From positions 295,577 to 359,576 of the forward strand of contig NZ_HG931173.1 of NCBI RefSeq assembly GCF_000582785.1: a DNA stretch of 64,000 nt, read 5' to 3'. Every line of letters begins with the position of its first letter. Position 1 is the stretch's first letter. This document shows, in pieces, positions 35,407-43,702 of this stretch. Under the pieces are notes generated by a model. That model was not told where the DNA came from. It saw only the letters and a list, made by a program, of their open reading frames with translations, and searched no databases. The position numbers and the translations under genes were made by a program. Source of the stretch: Candidatus Blastococcus massiliensis AP3. GTDB taxonomy: Bacteria > Actinomycetota > Actinomycetes > Mycobacteriales > Geodermatophilaceae.

Positions 35407-36297
35407 TCAGCCATCGTTGCCGGCCTGCTGCTGGTTGGCGTTCTTGTCCTGGAACAGCTCCAGCGGCGTCGTCGTCGTCGCCGCTCCGGGCTGCCCGATC
35501 TCGGCGAGCGCGTCGTAGGTGTTCAGACCGCCCTCGCGCGCTGCGAGGTAGGCGTCGTAGTCGTCACCGGACACCGCGCGCACCTCGAAGTTCATGTACG
35601 CGTGGTAGGTGCCGCAGAGCTCGGCACAGCGGCCCACGTAGGCACCCTCCTCGCGGACGGTCACCTCGAAGACGTTGTCGCGGCCGTTCTCGTTGCCCGG
35701 GATGACGTCGAGCTTGAAGAGGAACTCCGGCACCCAGAACGAGTGGATGACGTCGGCCGAGGCGACCTCGAAGCGGATCGTCCGGTCGGTGGGCAGGACC
35801 AGGACCGGGATCTCGGTGCTGCTGCCCACCGTGTTCACGGGGTCGCCGTTCTCGTCCTCCGTCTCCGGGTAGACGAACTGCCAGTTCCACTTGAAGGCGT
35901 TGACCGCGATCGTCTCGTCGGGGTCGTCGCTGCGCTCCTGCACCTCGTTCTGCACGACGACGGTGAAGAAGAACAGGCCCGCGATGATCAGGAAGGGCGC
36001 GATCGTGTACGCGATCTCCAGCGGGAGGTTGTACGCCGTCTGCCGGGGCAGCTCGTCGCTGCGCTTCCGGTGGGCGACCATCGAGTAACCGATGAGGCCC
36101 CACACGGCGACGCCGACGACGAGCGCCGCGATGACCGAACCGGTCCACAGCTCCCGCATCGACTGCGACTGGTCGGTGATGCCCTCCGGCCAGCCGAACC
36201 GCCAGAACTCGTTGTTGGGCATGTCGCACCCGGTGAGGGTCGACACCCCCAGGAGACCGAGCGCGGCCAGCCGCGCGAGCCTGCTGCCTCGAGCCAC
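35407..36297 (-). CDS. ctaC: Cytochrome c oxidase subunit II
   Basis: Electron-entry subunit of the aa3 oxidase. The 296-residue protein starts at a GTG behind AGGAGG. The N-terminus has a signal/lipoprotein-like segment LARLAALGLLGVSTLTGC (Cys24) then two membrane helices (SVIAALVVGVAVWGLIGYSMV and PFLIIAGLFFFTVVVQNE). The CuA site is intact in the periplasmic cupredoxin part: His185 in VIHSFWVP, then CAELCGTYHAYM with Cys224, Cys228, His232 and Met235. The C-terminal tail beyond residue 260 is acidic and Gln/Asn-rich and could be the interaction arm for qcrC. The gap to 36529 (231 bp) should hold its promoter. Confidence 0.96.
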   Translation of the reverse strand: MARGSRLARLAALGLLGVSTLTGCDMPNNEFWRFGWPEGITDQSQSMRELWTGSVIAALVVGVAVWGLIGYSMVAHRKRSDELPRQTAYNLPLEIAYTIAPFLIIAGLFFFTVVVQNEVQERSDDPDETIAVNAFKWNWQFVYPETEDENGDPVNTVGSSTEIPVLVLPTDRTIRFEVASADVIHSFWVPEFLFKLDVIPGNENGRDNVFEVTVREEGAYVGRCAELCGTYHAYMNFEVRAVSGDDYDAYLAAREGGLNTYDALAEIGQPGAATTTTPLELFQDKNANQQQAGNDG

Positions 36298-36528
36298 TGC
36301 TCGCTGCCTCCTCGTCCTCCGTCCGGAGCGCCCGGGACGGTCCTTCCAGCGGGCCGTCGGCCGGTTTCGGCAGACGGCGTCCACGCCGATCACAGTGTGA
36401 GGCGAGACTAGCCGACGGCGCTCGGCGGCCGGCCACCGGAGAGGGCTTCCCGGCGGGTCGCCGCCGGTGTGGACCATCACGCCCGCGGACCACGGGGTCT
36501 CTCGCAGCGGGCCGGTTAGAGTCGGGAC

Positions 36529-36894
36529 GTGTGGTACCGGCTGCTGACCCCGAAGTGGGTGCTCGGGCACCTCGTGGTCGCCGCGCTGTTCGTCGCCACC
36601 TGGTTCCTCGGCTACTGGCAGCTGACCAAGGCCGAGGCCGGCGGTGGCGCGGTCAACTGGAGCTACGCCCTGCAGTGGCCGCTCTACGGCCTGATGGGTC
36701 TGTGGTTCTACGTGCGCATGGCGCGTGACGAGCTGCGGCGCGACCCGGACGCGGACCATCCGGGCAACGCCGTCGTCCTCTACCAGCGGCCGCGGATCGA
36801 CACCACGGGTGACCCGGAGCTGGCCGCGTACAACGCCTATCTCGCCGAGCTCAACGAGCGGGCCCTCGGACAACGGAGCAGTCATGGCCGCTGA
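36529..36894 (+). CDS. Small two-helix membrane protein, unknown function
   Basis: A 121-residue protein with two hydrophobic segments, WVLGHLVVAALFVATWFLGYWQL and YALQWPLYGLMGLWFYVRMA, and a charged C-terminal tail (RDELRRDPDADHPGNAVVLYQRP). GTG start (VWYRLLTPK); the stop overlaps the next gene by 11 bp. It is divergent from ctaC and may be an assembly or stability factor for the oxidase, in line with the gene order in related actinobacteria, but that is inference. No known family is recognised with confidence. Confidence 0.75.
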   Translation: MWYRLLTPKWVLGHLVVAALFVATWFLGYWQLTKAEAGGGAVNWSYALQWPLYGLMGLWFYVRMARDELRRDPDADHPGNAVVLYQRPRIDTTGDPELAAYNAYLAELNERALGQRSSHGR

Positions 36895-37228
36895 GCAGAC
36901 CGCACAGCTCCCCGGCCGGGAGATCCCCCCGGCGCTCACCCGCTACCGGGTCATGGCGACGGTCGTCGGCGTCCTGCTCGTCGCGCTCTTCTTCGTCGCC
37001 GTCCCGCTGAACCACCTGGCCGACGTCCCGGGGCCGTCGAAGGTCCTCGGCACCGCCCACGGCTGGCTCTACGGACTCTTCTTCCTCGCCACGGTCGACC
37101 TGGCGCTGCGCGCGAAGTGGACGCTCAAGGGCTTCGCGCTGACCGTGATCGCCGGCACCGTCCCGGTGCTGTCCTTCTTCGCCGAGCGCCGGGCGACGGC
37201 GAAGACCCGCGCCGGCGTGCGGGTCTGA
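36884..37228 (+). CDS. DUF3817 family membrane protein
   Basis: A 114-residue protein with three predicted membrane helices: RVMATVVGVLLVALFFVAVPLNHL, KVLGTAHGWLYGLFFLATVDLAL and TLKGFALTVIAGTVPVLSFFAE. The HGWLYGLFFLATVDLA motif and LxTAHGW pattern are the DUF3817 signature. The ATG overlaps the preceding gene. In other actinobacteria this family sits near cytochrome oxidase genes and asnB, as it does here; its role is unknown. Confidence 0.85.
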   Translation: MAAEQTAQLPGREIPPALTRYRVMATVVGVLLVALFFVAVPLNHLADVPGPSKVLGTAHGWLYGLFFLATVDLALRAKWTLKGFALTVIAGTVPVLSFFAERRATAKTRAGVRV

Positions 37229-37268
37229 CGCCGGCTCACCCTTCCCCGACCCTCCGGAGCCCCTCCCC

Positions 37269-39218
37269 ATGTGCGGCCTGCTCGCCTACTTCTCGACCGA
37301 CGCCAACCGGGTGGACGACGCCACCGTGACGGCGGTGCGCGAGGCCCAGCACTGCATGCGCCACCGCGGTCCGGACGAGAACGAGGCCTGGTGGGACGAC
37401 CGGGCCGTCTTCGGCTTCAACCGGCTGTCGTTCATCGACATCGAGCACAGCCACCAGCCGATGCCCTACGCCGAGGGGCGCTACCGGATCGTCTTCAACG
37501 GCGAGATCTACAACTACCTGGAGCTGCGCGAGGAGCTGAAGGCCGCCGGCGCGACCTTCGCCACCGAGGGCGACACCGAGGCGATCGTCGCCGGCTACCA
37601 CCTGTGGGGCGAGGACGTCGTCCCCCGGCTGCGCGGGATGTTCGCCTTCGTCATCTGGGACACGCAGACCGGGACGGCGTTCGGGGCCCGGGACGCCTTC
37701 GGCATCAAGCCCCTGTTCACCGCCCGCCTCGCCGACGGTGCCCTGGCGTTCTCGTCGGAGAAGAAGGCCCTGCTCGAGCTGCTGGGCGGCAGCGCCGGGG
37801 CCGGCGGGGTCGACCCCGCCTCCCTGCAGCACTACCTGACCCTGCAGTACGTGCCCGAGCCGGCGACCTTGCACCGCGGCATCCGGCGGATCGAGAGCGG
37901 GACGACGTTCACGGTCGCCGACGGCGAGCTGCACACGAAGCGCTGGTTCCACCCGCACTTCCGTCCGCAGCCGGTCCCACCGGGCGGCGAGCAGGCGCTG
38001 TTCGACCGCATCGCGGGGGTGCTCGACGACTCGGTCGCCAAGCACATGCGCGCCGACGTCACCGTCGGGGCCTTCCTGTCCAGCGGGATCGACTCCACCG
38101 CGATCGCCGCGCTGGCCCACCGGTACAACCCGGACCTGGTCACCTTCACCGTCGGGTTCCAGCGGGAGGCGACCTCCGAGGTGGAGATCGCCGCCGAGTC
38201 GGCGGCGGTCCTCGGCGTCCGGCACGTCCCGGTCGAGGTGACCGCCGAGCAGTTCGCCGAGGCGATCCCCACCGTCGTCTGGTACCTCGACGACCCGGTC
38301 GCCGATCCTGCGCTCGTGCCGCTGTACTTCGTCGCCCGCGAGGCCCGCAAGCACGTCAAGGTCGTGCTCTCCGGGGAGGGCGCCGACGAGCTCTTCGGCG
38401 GCTACACCATCTACCGGGAGCCGCTCAGCCTGGCCTGGGCGGAGAAGCTTCCTGCCGCGGGACGCCGGGCCATGGCGCGGCTGTCGCGGCTGATGCCCGA
38501 GGGGGTGCGCGGCCAGGACCTGCTCCGCCGGGCGTCCATCCCGCTGGAGGAGCGCTACTACGGCAACGCGCGCAACCTCAACGCCGACGAACTGGCGCAG
38601 CTGCTGCCCGGCCGCGACCCGGACCTCTCGCACGTCCAGGTCACCGAGGCGCTCTACCGGCGCACCCGCGAGGCGGGCTACGACGACGTGACCGCCATGC
38701 AGTACGTCGACCTGTTCACCTGGCTGCGCGGCGACATCCTGGTCAAGGCCGACAAGGTGACCATGGCCAACTCGCTCGAGCTGCGGGTGCCCTTCCTGGA
38801 CGCCGAGGTCTTCGCGCTGGCCAGCACGCTGCCGCTGGACATGCGGACCCCCCGGAAGGGCCCGGGAGCCAGGGAGAAGGCCACCAAGTACGCGCTCCGC
38901 CAGGCGATGAAGCAGATCGTCCCGCCGAGGATCATGAACCGTCGCAAGCTCGGTTTCCCGGTACCGACGGCGGACTTCCTCGCCGGCCCGCTGCACGACT
39001 GGGCGCAGGACATCGTCAAGGACAGCCAGACCGACGAGTGGCTCGACCGCGCGCACGTGCTCACCCTGCTCGAGCGGCTGCGCGAGGCCGACGTGCCCAG
39101 CAAGCGCACGGCCCGTCAGGTGTGGGAGGTGCTGGTCTTCATGGTCTGGCACGGGATCTTCGTCGAGGACCGGATCACCCCCGACATCCCCGAGCCGGTC
39201 TACCCCGTCCGGCTCTGA
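37269..39218 (+). CDS. asnB: Asparagine synthetase (glutamine-hydrolysing)
   Basis: Makes asparagine, or a related amide, from aspartate, glutamine and ATP. The 649-residue protein keeps Cys2 as the glutaminase nucleophile (MCGLLAYFS). The class II amidotransferase domain (RHRGPDENE, FNGEIYNYLELREEL, FGIKPLF) spans about 1-220, and the ATP pyrophosphatase domain follows: the P-loop-like SSGIDSTAIAALA, VVLSGEGADELFGGY, EERYYGN and LVKADKVTMANSLELRVPFLD. It corresponds to M. tuberculosis Rv2201, a paralogue that in mycobacteria has been linked to amidation of meso-DAP in peptidoglycan, so the substrate may not be free aspartate. Confidence 0.93.
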   Translation: MCGLLAYFSTDANRVDDATVTAVREAQHCMRHRGPDENEAWWDDRAVFGFNRLSFIDIEHSHQPMPYAEGRYRIVFNGEIYNYLELREELKAAGATFATEGDTEAIVAGYHLWGEDVVPRLRGMFAFVIWDTQTGTAFGARDAFGIKPLFTARLADGALAFSSEKKALLELLGGSAGAGGVDPASLQHYLTLQYVPEPATLHRGIRRIESGTTFTVADGELHTKRWFHPHFRPQPVPPGGEQALFDRIAGVLDDSVAKHMRADVTVGAFLSSGIDSTAIAALAHRYNPDLVTFTVGFQREATSEVEIAAESAAVLGVRHVPVEVTAEQFAEAIPTVVWYLDDPVADPALVPLYFVAREARKHVKVVLSGEGADELFGGYTIYREPLSLAWAEKLPAAGRRAMARLSRLMPEGVRGQDLLRRASIPLEERYYGNARNLNADELAQLLPGRDPDLSHVQVTEALYRRTREAGYDDVTAMQYVDLFTWLRGDILVKADKVTMANSLELRVPFLDAEVFALASTLPLDMRTPRKGPGAREKATKYALRQAMKQIVPPRIMNRRKLGFPVPTADFLAGPLHDWAQDIVKDSQTDEWLDRAHVLTLLERLREADVPSKRTARQVWEVLVFMVWHGIFVEDRITPDIPEPVYPVRL

Positions 39219-39260
39219 CGACGAAGGCCCGGTCCCCCGCGGGGGCCGGGCCTTCGTCGT
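39218..39260. terminator. Terminator after asnB
   Basis: Perfect 15-bp inverted repeat ACGACGAAGGCCCGG (39218-39232) / CCGGGCCTTCGTCGT (39246-39260) whose left arm begins on the last base of the asnB stop codon, with a CCCCC/GGGGG inner pair near the loop. Confidence 0.85.
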
Positions 39261-39262
39261 CT

Positions 39263-39286
39263 GCCCCGCTCAGAGGAGAACGGGGC
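39263..39286 (-). terminator. Terminator after the IscA-type gene
   Basis: Short hairpin GCCCCG (39263-39268) / CGGGGC (39281-39286) with a 12-base loop, 6 bp past the iscA-type stop on the minus strand. Weak but well placed, backing onto the asnB terminator. Confidence 0.55.
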
Positions 39287-39292
39287 CCTTGT

Positions 39293-39664
39293 TCAGCTGA
39301 ACGAGTCCCCGCAGGCGCAGGAGCTGCCAGCGTTGGGGTTGTCGATCGTGAAGCCCTGCTTCTCGATCGAGTCGACGAAGTCGATGGTGGCGCCACCGAG
39401 GTAGGGGCCGCTCATCCGGTCGACGATGACCTCCACCCCACCGAACTCGTAGGTCTGGTCGCCGTCGAGGAACCGCTCGTCGAAGAAGAGCTGGTAGCGC
39501 AGCCCGGAGCAACCACCGGGCTGGACGGCGATGCGCAGACGCAGGTCGTCGCGCCCCTCCTGGTCCAGCAGCGCCTTGACCTTGGCCGCCGCCGGGTCGC
39601 TGAGCAGCACGCCCGTGGATCCGGCCGCGCCACCGTCGAGAGTCGTGGTGTCCTGCACCGTCAT
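39293..39664 (-). CDS. A-type iron-sulfur cluster carrier (IscA/ErpA/HesB family)
   Basis: A 123-residue carrier that hands Fe-S clusters to apoproteins. The family signature is clear: VQPGGCSGLRYQLFFDE (Cys52), VIVDRMSGPYLGGATIDFVD, and the C-terminal SSCACGDSF (Cys116 and Cys118). It is preceded by a Thr/Gly-rich 20-residue tail. ATG start after AGGAGG-like GAGGACAC. It is the Rv2204c equivalent in the mycobacterial order. In the neighbourhood of bc1 and lipoyl enzymes this carrier would serve Rieske and lipoyl-synthase clusters, by inference. Confidence 0.92.
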   Translation of the reverse strand: MTVQDTTTLDGGAAGSTGVLLSDPAAAKVKALLDQEGRDDLRLRIAVQPGGCSGLRYQLFFDERFLDGDQTYEFGGVEVIVDRMSGPYLGGATIDFVDSIEKQGFTIDNPNAGSSCACGDSFS

Positions 39665-39805
39665 GTCCGTGTCCTCCTGCATCCGAGGTGTCCGCTGCGC
39701 ACCATCTGCGGCGGACCAACGCCGCCGTGGCGGAGCTTCTTCCACTGTACGGCGCCGACGCGCGATTCCCGAGGCCCGACCACGGTCGACGTAGACTCCC
39801 GCCCT

Positions 39806-40426
39806 GTGAAGCTCCGCCTGCCCGGCCGCCGCGACGCCGCCGAGACGACCGACCCCGGCACCCCGGACGCCTCGTCCGACCTCACGGACCAGCAGCTGAA
39901 GGCCGCCGGCAAGGGCCGTCCCACCCCGAAGCGCAGCGAGGCCCAGGGACGCCGTCCGGGGCCTCTCCCGCCGCCGCCCACCACGCGCAAGGAGGCCTAC
40001 CGCCGCATGCGCGAGCAGCAGGCGTCGCGCCGGGCCGGCGCGCGGCAGGCGGCCGCACGCGGCGACGAGTCGTTCCTGCCGGCGCGTGACCGCGGCCCGG
40101 TCCGCCGGACGGTGCGCGACGTCGTCGACTCGCGGCGCAACGTCGGGAGCTGGTTCCTGGTCATCGCCGGTGTCGCCCTCGTGGGCACCTTCGCGCCGAA
40201 CCAGGTGCTGCGCGGGTACGCGAGCCTGCTGCTGTTCAGCTTCTTCGCCCTGCTGATCGTCGACTCGGTCGTGCTCAGCCGGAAGATCAAGCGGAAGCTG
40301 GCCGAGCGGTTCCCCGACGGGACCGAGAAGACCCGCGGCGCCGTCTGGTACGGCATCAGCCGGGCGACGATGATCCGCCGCTGGCGCTTCCCGAAGCCCG
40401 AGGTCCCCCTCGGCGCCGACGTCTGA
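39806..40426 (+). CDS. DUF3043 family membrane protein
   Basis: A 206-residue protein. The first 120 residues are charged and Pro/Arg-rich (KRSEAQGRRPGPLPPPP, RKEAYRRMREQQASRRAGARQAA), and then RNVGSWFLVIAGVALVGTFAP and YASLLLFSFFALLIVDSVVLSRKIKRKL give two membrane helices, followed by a conserved GISRATMIRRWRFPKP. This pattern is DUF3043, found across actinobacteria. GTG start. It is divergent from the IscA-type gene and 43 bp before the MBL gene. Function unknown; M. tuberculosis Rv2206 is the likely counterpart. Confidence 0.87.
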   Translation: MKLRLPGRRDAAETTDPGTPDASSDLTDQQLKAAGKGRPTPKRSEAQGRRPGPLPPPPTTRKEAYRRMREQQASRRAGARQAAARGDESFLPARDRGPVRRTVRDVVDSRRNVGSWFLVIAGVALVGTFAPNQVLRGYASLLLFSFFALLIVDSVVLSRKIKRKLAERFPDGTEKTRGAVWYGISRATMIRRWRFPKPEVPLGADV

Positions 40427-40469
40427 GGAACCGGCCGGAGCACCCGGTGGCGAACGTGCGGCTCGGCTG

Positions 40470-41252
40470 ATGCGGGTCACCCTCCTCGGCACCGGCGCGG
40501 CCGACGGCTGGCCGAACCCGTGGTGCTCCTGCCGATCCTGCTCCGACGCGCGCACGAACGGCGTGACGCGGCGGCAGACCTCCGTCCTGGTCGACGGCGG
40601 TGTGCTGCTCGACCTCTCCCCCGCCCTGCCCCCGGACGGGCTCTCGCTGGCCGGCGTGCACACGGTGCTCATCACGCACAGCCACCCCGACCACTGCGCC
40701 CCCTTCGGGCTGCTGTGGCGGCACTGGGCGCGCCCGGACGACCCGCTGACGATCGTCGGCCCGGCCGACGCGCTGGAGACCTGCCGTCCGTGGCTCGCAC
40801 CCGACGCCCCGGTGGAGCTGGTGGTGGCGGAGCCGGGCCGTCCTCTGCGGCGCAGGGACTACGAGGTCCGGGTACTGCCGGCCGAGCACGAGATCCCCGC
40901 CGTCCTCTACGACCTGACCTCCCCGGGAGGCGGGCGGCTGCTCTACGCCACCGACACCGGTCCGCTGCCCGAGGCGGCCGTCGAGGCGGTGCGCGGGGCC
41001 TCCTTCGACGTCGTGCTGCTCGAGCAGACCTTCGGCGAGAAGCTCGACCACGGCACCTGCCACCTCGACCTGGCCACCTTCCCCGTCCAGGTGGACCGGC
41101 TGCGGGCCGTCGGTGCCGTCACCGAGGACACCGCCGTGGTCGCCGTGCACCTGAGCCACCACAACCCCCCGGCCGGCGTCCTGGCCGGGCGGCTGGCGGC
41201 GCACGGTGCCCGGCTGCTCCCCGACGGAGCGGAACTGCAGGTGGGGGCCTAA
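40470..41252 (+). CDS. MBL-fold metallo-hydrolase (PhnP-like)
   Basis: A 260-residue metallo-beta-lactamase-fold hydrolase. It has the early Cys cluster GTGAADGWPNPWCSCRSC (Cys19, 21, 24) as in PhnP-like phosphodiesterases, the metal motif ITHSHPDHC (His70, His72, Asp74, His75), and later ligands in ATDTGPLP and HLSHHNPP. In many actinobacteria such an MBL protein is associated with cobinamide-related or cyclic phosphodiester metabolism; the substrate is not set here. ATG start, 43 bp after the DUF3043 gene. Confidence 0.85.
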   Translation: MRVTLLGTGAADGWPNPWCSCRSCSDARTNGVTRRQTSVLVDGGVLLDLSPALPPDGLSLAGVHTVLITHSHPDHCAPFGLLWRHWARPDDPLTIVGPADALETCRPWLAPDAPVELVVAEPGRPLRRRDYEVRVLPAEHEIPAVLYDLTSPGGGRLLYATDTGPLPEAAVEAVRGASFDVVLLEQTFGEKLDHGTCHLDLATFPVQVDRLRAVGAVTEDTAVVAVHLSHHNPPAGVLAGRLAAHGARLLPDGAELQVGA

Positions 41253-41263
41253 CGTCGGCGGAC

Positions 41264-42253
41264 GTGGAATTCCGACGCCTCGGCCGCTCCGGCCTGACCA
41301 TCTCCGAGATCGCCTTCGGCAACTGGCTCACCCATGGCAGCCAGGTCGAGGAGGACGCCGCCCACGCCTGCGTGCGCGCGGCCCTCGACGCCGGCATCAC
41401 GACCTTCGACACCGCCGACGTCTATGCCGGGACGAAGGCCGAGTCCGTGCTCGGCCGGGCACTGGCCGGCCAGCGCCGGGAAGGGCTCGAGATCTTCACC
41501 AAGGTCTACTGGCCCACCGGCCCCGGGCGGAACGACCGCGGACTGTCCCGCAAGCACATCATGGAGAGTTGCACCGCCTCGCTGCAGCGGCTGCAGACCG
41601 ACTACGTCGACCTCTACCAGGCACACCGATACGACTCCACGGTCCCGCTCGAGGAGACGATGACCGCCTTCGCCGACCTGGTGCGGCAGGGCAAGGTGCT
41701 CTACATCGGCGTCTCGGAGTGGAACGCCGAGGAGATCGCCGCCGGCGCGGAGCTCGCCCGCGAGCTCGGCATCCAGCTGATCAGCAACCAGCCGCAGTAC
41801 TCGATGCTCTGGCGGGTGATCGAGGACGAGGTCGTGCCGACGTCCGAGCAGCACGGCCTGTCGCAGATCGTCTGGTCACCGCTGGCCCAGGGCATCCTGA
41901 CCGGGAAGTACCTGCCGGGTCAGCAGCCGCCGCCGGACTCGCGCGGTGGCCACGCCGAGGCCGGTGGGTCGATGAAGCGGTTCCTCCGGAACGAGGAGCT
42001 CCTCACCCGCGTCCAGGACCTCGTCCCGATCGCGGCCGATCTCGGGCTGTCCATGGCCCAGCTCGCCGTCGCGTGGGTGCTGCAGAACCCCAACGTCGCA
42101 GCGGCGATCATCGGCGCCAGCCGGCCGGAGCAGGTCGAGGACAACGTCAAGGCCGCAGGCGTGACGCTCGAGGCCGACGTCCTCGCCCGGATCGACGAGG
42201 TGCTGGGCGACGTCGTCGAGCGCGACCCCGCCAAGGTCCAGCGCGGCGCCTGA
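41264..42253 (+). CDS. Aldo/keto reductase (Kv-beta-like)
   Basis: A 329-residue NADPH-dependent aldo/keto reductase. The catalytic tetrad is present: Asp in FDTADVYAG with Tyr, Lys in EIFTKVYWP, His in LYQAHRYD. The NADPH-binding C-terminal part reads WSPLAQGILTGKYLPG and IIGASRPEQVEDNVKA. The length and the GRSGLTISEIAFGNW opening place it in the AKR6/Kv-beta-like group. GTG start (VEFRRLGRSG) 11 bp after the MBL stop, so probably cotranscribed. Substrate unknown. Confidence 0.9.
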   Translation: MEFRRLGRSGLTISEIAFGNWLTHGSQVEEDAAHACVRAALDAGITTFDTADVYAGTKAESVLGRALAGQRREGLEIFTKVYWPTGPGRNDRGLSRKHIMESCTASLQRLQTDYVDLYQAHRYDSTVPLEETMTAFADLVRQGKVLYIGVSEWNAEEIAAGAELARELGIQLISNQPQYSMLWRVIEDEVVPTSEQHGLSQIVWSPLAQGILTGKYLPGQQPPPDSRGGHAEAGGSMKRFLRNEELLTRVQDLVPIAADLGLSMAQLAVAWVLQNPNVAAAIIGASRPEQVEDNVKAAGVTLEADVLARIDEVLGDVVERDPAKVQRGA

Positions 42254-42271
42254 CGCGGCACCTGATGTGGT

Positions 42272-42311
42272 GCCTGGCGGCTTCCCCAATCGGTTCAGGA
42301 GGCCGCCAGGC
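42272..42311. terminator. Terminator shared by the aldo/keto reductase and the small minus-strand gene
   Basis: GCCTGGCGGC (42272-42281) pairs with GCCGCCAGGC (42302-42311), with a mismatch-flanked CC/GG pair inside. The right arm lies inside the last codons of the convergent 70-residue gene. Confidence 0.65.
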
Positions 42312-42507
42312 CCATCGGGCCGTAGACCTCCCGGTCGCCCTCGAAGAGGGTCACCGTGGCGACGCCCCGGTCCAGCAGGTCGCGCCAGTTCTCCCCCAGC
42401 CACGACTCCGCGTCGCCCTGGTTGTCCGCGTCCGGGATCTCCACCCCCAGGGACGACGGATCGACGACCGCTCCGGCCGGGTCCTCCAGGCGCCAGTGCC
42501 AGCTCAT
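42295..42507 (-). CDS. Small conserved-looking acidic protein, unknown function
   Basis: A 70-residue protein (MSWHWRLEDPAGAVVD, DNQGDAESWLGENWRDLLDRGV, LFEGDREVYGPMGL). Trp and acidic residues stand out. Proteins of this size and opening are common in high-GC actinobacteria, but I cannot name the family. Codon use is normal for the region, and its convergent terminator supports a real gene. It lies alone on the minus strand. No function inferred. Confidence 0.65.
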   Translation of the reverse strand: MSWHWRLEDPAGAVVDPSSLGVEIPDADNQGDAESWLGENWRDLLDRGVATVTLFEGDREVYGPMGLAAS

Positions 42508-42613
42508 GCACGCAGGCTAGTGCGCACCGATGCGGTGACGTGATCGACATCCGGGTTACCGCGGCGGTCGCCCGGGCATGGCCCCCTCGACTGAGTGCGA
42601 GCGGAGGACACCC

Positions 42614-43066
42614 ATGACCGCAGCTGCCCCACCACCCTCGACCACGGGGGCCACCCGCGCCGACGCGCGCCCGGCCGATCCGGCCGACGCCTCGACCGGA
42701 CAGCTGGTCACCCAGCTCACCGAGCAGATCAGCCGACTGGTCCGCGACGAGGCCCGGCTGGCCCAGGCCGAGGTCACCCAGAAGGCCAAGCGCCTGGGCG
42801 TCGGCGCCGGGCTGTTCGGCGGTGCCGGCCTGTTCGCCTTCCTCGGCCTCGCCGTCCTCGTCGCCGCCGCCGTGCTCGCCCTGGACCTGGTGCTGCCGTC
42901 GTGGCTGGCCGCACTGGTGGTCGCCGTCGTCCTCCTGGCGGTGGCCGGTGTCCTGGCGCTGGTCGGGAAGAAGGACGTGGAGAAGGGCAGCCCGCCGGTG
43001 CCGACGCAGGCGATCGCCGGCGTCCAGGCCGACATCGCGACGGTCAAGAAGGGACTCTCCCGGTGA
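42614..43066 (+). CDS. Phage holin superfamily III-like / DUF1469 membrane protein
   Basis: A 150-residue protein of the actinobacterial 'phage holin family' (DUF1469) type. After a disordered Ala/Thr/Pro start, an amphipathic helix GQLVTQLTEQISRLVRDEARLAQAEVTQKAK leads into two membrane helices GLFGGAGLFAFLGLAVLVAAAVLALDL and LPSWLAALVVAVVLLAVAGVLALV. The name is historical; no lysis role is implied. ATG start behind GAGGACAC. Its stop overlaps the DUF3618 start, opening a three-gene coupled cassette followed by a YihY gene. Confidence 0.85.
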   Translation: MTAAAPPPSTTGATRADARPADPADASTGQLVTQLTEQISRLVRDEARLAQAEVTQKAKRLGVGAGLFGGAGLFAFLGLAVLVAAAVLALDLVLPSWLAALVVAVVLLAVAGVLALVGKKDVEKGSPPVPTQAIAGVQADIATVKKGLSR

Positions 43067-43338
43067 GCGCGCCGGACGGCAGCGGCGACGTCGACGCGCT
43101 GAAGGCGGAGATCGACGCGACCCGGCAACAGCTGAGCCGGACCGTCGACGAGCTCAGCAACCGGCTCGACGTGCCGGCGCGTACCCGCGAACGGGTGGCC
43201 CGCACCAAGGACACCGCCGTCGAGACCTACCGTGAGAGCCCGCCCGCGGTGATCGGTGCCGGTGTCGCCCTGGTCGGCCTCGTGGTCGGATTCATCGTGC
43301 TGCGCCGCAGGCGCGCGAACGCGAGGAGGAAGCGTTGA
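43063..43338 (+). CDS. DUF3618 family protein
   Basis: A 91-residue protein with the DUF3618 pattern DALKAEIDATRQQLSRTVDELSNRLDVPARTRERVARTKDTAVETYRESP (described over residues 12-61) and one C-terminal membrane helix AVIGAGVALVGLVVGFIVLRRRR. The GTG overlaps the preceding stop and the TGA overlaps the TTG of the next gene. Found in this exact cassette in many actinobacteria. Likely an envelope-associated coiled coil; function unknown. Confidence 0.88.
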   Translation: MSAPDGSGDVDALKAEIDATRQQLSRTVDELSNRLDVPARTRERVARTKDTAVETYRESPPAVIGAGVALVGLVVGFIVLRRRRANARRKR

Positions 43339-43607
43339 GCAAGGGAGCCAAGCTCGCCTACCGGCCGATCGGCCTGATCGGCGGCATCGTTGCCGGAACC
43401 CTGAGCGGGATCGTCTTCAAGCAGTTGTGGAAGGCGATCGCGAACGAGGACGACGCGCCGGGCGCGCTGCAGAGCGAGTACGGGATGAAGGAGGTCGTGC
43501 TCGCCGCCGCCATCCAGGGTGCGATCTTCGCGGCGACGAAGGCAGCCATCGACCGCGCCGGCGCCCAGGGCTTCACCAAGCTGACCGGTTCCTGGCCCGG
43601 CGACTGA
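43335..43607 (+). CDS. DUF4235 family protein
   Basis: A 90-residue protein with a TTG start that overlaps the DUF3618 stop (TTGA). It shows LAYRPIGLIGGIVAGTLSGIVFKQLWKAIANEDDAPGAL and VVLAAAIQGAIFAATKAAIDRAGAQGFTKLTG, the DUF4235 layout with two short hydrophobic helices. The start is supported by GAGGAAGC just before it. It closes the holin-like / DUF3618 / DUF4235 cassette, and structured repeat copy 3 begins at its stop codon. Function unknown. Confidence 0.85.
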   Translation: MSKGAKLAYRPIGLIGGIVAGTLSGIVFKQLWKAIANEDDAPGALQSEYGMKEVVLAAAIQGAIFAATKAAIDRAGAQGFTKLTGSWPGD

Positions 43608-43665
43608 AGAAGGACCCTCCTGCCCCCCACCGCTCGCAGGCTCGCGGCGGGCCCCTGCAGGAGGG
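43607..43665 (+). repeat. Structured intergenic repeat, copy 3
   Basis: Begins at the stop codon of the DUF4235 gene (TGA then AGAAGGACC). The outer arms CCCTCCTGC and GCAGGAGGG pair perfectly, an inner CCGC/GCGG pair follows, and the loop core is CTCGCAGGCTCG, as in copy 2. It ends about 38 bp before the YihY ATG and may act as terminator of the cassette. Confidence 0.78.
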
Positions 43666-43702
43666 CCGACCACGGTCCATCCCGCATCGCGAAGGAGCTC
43701 TC

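Noticed and set aside
37271..40426. 1051-codon open frame overlapping asnB
   Set aside because: Another frame of asnB and DUF3043. It is composed of Arg/Pro/Ala-rich shadow sequence until it merges with the real DUF3043 frame.
42614..43066. 'Phage holin' label as a sign of a prophage
   Set aside because: No other phage genes, integrase or att sites. The DUF1469/holin-like gene belongs to a conserved DUF cassette in actinobacteria.
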